NCBI GenBank assembly: GCA_037976565.1 | Contig: CP137679.1 | Coordinates: forward strand, 8,787,973 to 8,851,972 | Direction of reading: 5' to 3' | Source: Mesocentrotus franciscanus | Taxonomy: Eukaryota > Echinodermata > Echinoidea > Camarodonta > Strongylocentrotidae | DNA length: 64,000 nt | In this document: positions 61,279 to 64,000 of the stretch, piece by piece | Layout: each line of letters starts with the position of its first letter | How positions within the stretch are numbered: the first letter of the stretch is position 1 | Translations under genes and position numbers: made by a program | Notes under the pieces: generated by a model | The model's database searches: none | The model's input: only the letters and a program-made list of their open reading frames with translations | What the model was told of the DNA's origin: nothing

Positions 61279-61619
61279 CTAGAAAGAACAAGGCAGATAT
61301 AATATCAGTTTAAAGTCTAGGTACAATACATACATTGACATGAGAGGCTCTCTATGTTTTGCTTGTTTTATTCATTTACTTGCTCGCTAACGATAATCAC
61401 ATTTTCCACGATAAATGACATTTTCCACTATCCAACTACACATGAATAATGGTCTGAAATTTTGTATATTCCCCTCTTGTTTGGCACAGTAGTACACAGT
61501 GGGTAAGGAGTCAGATTCACAAAGACTCAGACGAAAATGCGTGCAACTGCTCAGCTCAGAAAGCCTGAGTAGGCCAAGGGCATCAATCCGGGGCGGAAAC
61601 GTCCCCGACGATTTTCCTG

Positions 61620-62771
61620 GGGGACATCATATCAAATGACCCCCATGTTTTGTCAGAAAAGAAGGGGAACCCTCATTTTGATATATATATATATATTTTT
61701 ACTTAGTGCTCACAATACCTCAACCCCACTGAGCGTAATATCGGTCGGTGCGATTTTCATATTTCCGGGTGCAAAAAGAACAGAAAATTTCAAAATAGGG
61801 GGCAAAATGGGTGGTCCCCCTTCTTTTTTGACAAAACATGGGGCATATGAATTTGTGACCCCCGATTTCTTTCACCTAATTTGAAGCTTTTAATCAGCCC
61901 GGGTCAGCTGTGCGCACATACAGAACCGGCTACGCGTACAATGTCCGCGCAGCTGTGCGGCTAAATCTGATTGGCTATGATTGGATCACTCTAGGTTCGC
62001 GGCCGTTCTATTCGAGCACGGGTGATTGAATAAAAAAAGGAGTCTAATACTTAGTAATATGGAGGTCTTGGATGATGAATCATTAATATGACCGATATAC
62101 ACACATACACACAGTTCAATTCGATTATTATTTTCCGTATGCAATGCATGAGAGAGTAGCGCAATTATGATCCACGTTAAAAACCCCTTGATTTCCCCCG
62201 AGCAAGAATGGTACGACCCGATCCGCTGGCTACCTACAGATTTCAGCGATCAAGAGGCAACACACGTTAATCAATGGAGAAAAATGGAGTTCCCAAAATC
62301 AGACGGAGGAGCAGATTGGTTTTATCTTTTGACTGTTTTTTTTTCATCCAATGAAAATAATTTATATATCGAAATGTTCAGAATGAACTGAATGACATGA
62401 ATCTTTTTCCGTTGGTAAAAATAGCCCTCTCCCGGCAAGAAACCGCCAGATATAGCCAGGAGCGTTCAGTCAAAAAGTTCGATACCACAGAAATTTTGAC
62501 CAAATTGATGAAAAATAATCAATAAATGACGGTGCGATAGAACAACAAATATCGTGATTTTTACATCACCATAAAGAAGAAAAGTCAAATTTTCTAATGC
62601 TTTTTCCGTTTCTGAACTAGGCCGATCGGATCAAAAGATGTAGTTGAAAAGGGGGGATTTTGGCATATTTTTAAAGCTTTTCACGTCGGTGCGCGGTGTG
62701 TTTGAAGAGGTTGACGCTTCAGTGTATGGGTAAAATCCATATGGTGTCATTTGATATGATGCCCCCTCCCC
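61620..62771. mobile_element. Inverted-end element containing a GGATCC-family piece
   Basis: GACATCATATCAAATGACCC at 61623-61642 is mirrored by GTCATTTGATATGATG at about 62746-62761. Inside, CCCATGTTTTGTCAGAAAAG (61643 on) and TTTTTTGACAAAACATGGGG (about 61823-61842) form a second hairpin. 61700-61790 matches the GGATCC-type MITEs (CCCACTGAGCGTAATATCGG). A 74-codon frame at 62167-62391 has no recognised domain. Confidence 0.55.
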
Positions 62772-62784
62772 ACTAATTGTACAT

Positions 62785-62888
62785 TAACGCCTTGTCAAAG
62801 GACGTTAGTGTTGGGCTAGGATTTAAACCCCTTACCTTGTGATCGGCAGTCGAGTGACTTATCCACTAGACCACATCGCCTTGCTGGA
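62785..62888 (-). mobile_element. SINE head fragment, minus strand
   Basis: On the minus strand: GGCGATGTGGTCTAGTGGAT (A box TGGTCTAGTGG), CACTCGACTGCCGATCACAAGG, a degenerate B box, then CTAACGTCCTTTGACAAGGC. Same family as 32152-32436, truncated after the head. Confidence 0.8.
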
Positions 62889-63019
62889 AGATGGAAAGTA
62901 CATAATAAACTAGACTTTGCATATATACAAACATTCAAAAGGCAAAGTCTGTCGCAATTCTTAGTTTTCCTTTTTACAATTTTTCTATTTCAGAATCTTT
63001 CTAACTATTCAAAACATTA

Positions 63020-64000
63020 TACAGTGTAATATTAAACCACTCACTGAGTGAAACTTACATTTCTAAATTTAATGTACACACTCGCCACTCCATAGGGAGC
63101 ATACCAGCCATTTACATCCGAACCACTATTATGTTTGCATCTATAATCAAGTACCCAATCCTACCTTCCTTAAGAACACAAATGCCATGCCTTGGCTAAA
63201 TTCACTTCGAGCAAATACCAATGGTCTTTTATCAACATATCTACCCCCGCGACTAATAGAGCATTAATTTCTATTTGAATATTCATGTGCTAAATAATCA
63301 AAATTTGAGTTTTCATGAGAATCATGGAGGGAGTGCCCTAGCTTGCAAAACTTGTGTTGTGATTACCGCAACAGGAGTTTAACCTTCAAGCATCACTGCA
63401 TCAGTATTTCATGTTATTGTTTGTATAAAGATTTTTGAGCCAAAAATAAATATCAGCATATCTTCTTCTTCTTCTTCCTGAAAATTGCAGGCTTGTGCTT
63501 TGACCAAAAGCATTCGGATGACCGTGCAACTTTTGTTTTATGAAAGGTGATTACGCCTTGAAATATGTAAACGATAAGGCAATGGATGGATGCATGCAGG
63601 CAAAATAATTTTGTTTCTCTGCATGTATAATGTACAAATTAATACAAAAACATGAGGATGTAATGATGAAAATATAATAGGTTTCATACTAATAATAGTA
63701 AAAATATTGATTGAATTACACCAGTCACTGAGTGAAAACTACATTTCTAAATTTAAGGTACACACTCGCCACTCAATAGGGAGCATACCAGCCATAAACA
63801 TGTGGATGTAATTGTGAAAATATATTAGGTTATATACTAATAATAATAATAACAATATTGAATGGCTTTTCTTTCTTGTGACACTTGTGAAAGAGGGGGA
63901 GAGAGGATGAGAGAGCAAACGGGGAGTGAGAGAGAAAGAGTGTGTGTCAAACAGGGGAACATGTCTATAACCGAATGAAGGAAAAGAAACAGAATGAATT
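63020..64000. repeat. Second copy of the 25130-25980 segment, running off the window
   Basis: 63020-63700 follows 25150-25820 closely. A partial restart at 63715 repeats GTCACTGAGTGAAAACTACA... and then continues with TTTCTTGTGACACTTGTGA and AACAGGGGAACATGTC, as at 25820-25930. A (CTT)n run at 63463-63477 is specific to this copy. Probably another copy of the large inverted-repeat element. Confidence 0.85.

Noticed and set aside
62167..62391. 74-codon frame MIHVKNPLISPEQEW...
   Set aside because: Inside an inverted-end element; no family recognised.

Overview
This is a eukaryotic, intron-rich, AT-rich and heavily transposon-laden window. The combination of an SRCR-ZP transmembrane gene, a Ty3/gypsy element with Ty1/copia-like pol order (a type described from deuterostomes), CR1-like and L1/Tx1-like LINEs and tRNA-derived SINEs suggests a marine invertebrate deuterostome, most likely an echinoderm such as a sea urchin. 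That attribution is inference; no species-diagnostic sequence was recognised.

Layout. 1-6142: mostly noncoding, one MITE, then a dispersed repeat (called R here). 6143-14987: a complete LTR retrotransposon on the minus strand (206-bp LTRs, 4-bp target duplication AATG) inserted into R and carrying a truncated LINE in its leader. 16870-21540: a satellite block that includes a trimeric higher-order repeat. 21595-23560: a MITE and a second copy of R. 23606-27335: a large inverted-repeat element with an exactly 500-base assembly gap. 27480-28930: a dead L1/Tx1-type LINE. 29434-30914: hairpin elements. 30960-35330: a third, inverted copy of R interrupted by two SINEs and a 2.27-kb TTAA-flanked insertion. 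36540-39490: a CR1-like LINE with a PHD-type finger and an endonuclease domain.

The only convincing host gene with several exons lies on the plus strand at 39576-54968: a Ser/Thr/Pro linker mini-exon, one SRCR exon, five ZP-domain exons and a final exon with a transmembrane helix and short tail. All eight exons join in one reading frame (459 residues); the 5' exons were not found. The 5.7-kb intron between the SRCR and ZP exons is filled by a TTAA-flanked element (41505-46283). It carries a decayed THAP-domain ORF at one end and a decayed, spliced P2X7-C-terminal ('ballast')-like gene at the other, each behind a similar promoter-like box. This is the most unusual system in the window.

54969-64000: TTAA MITEs, inverted repeats, microsatellites, one isolated 84-bp exon on the minus strand that resembles a nucleoside 2-deoxyribosyltransferase-like protein (61195-61278), and at the right edge a repeat also found inside the 23.6-27.3 kb element. 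Most open reading frames in this window are chance frames in repeats and are not listed.
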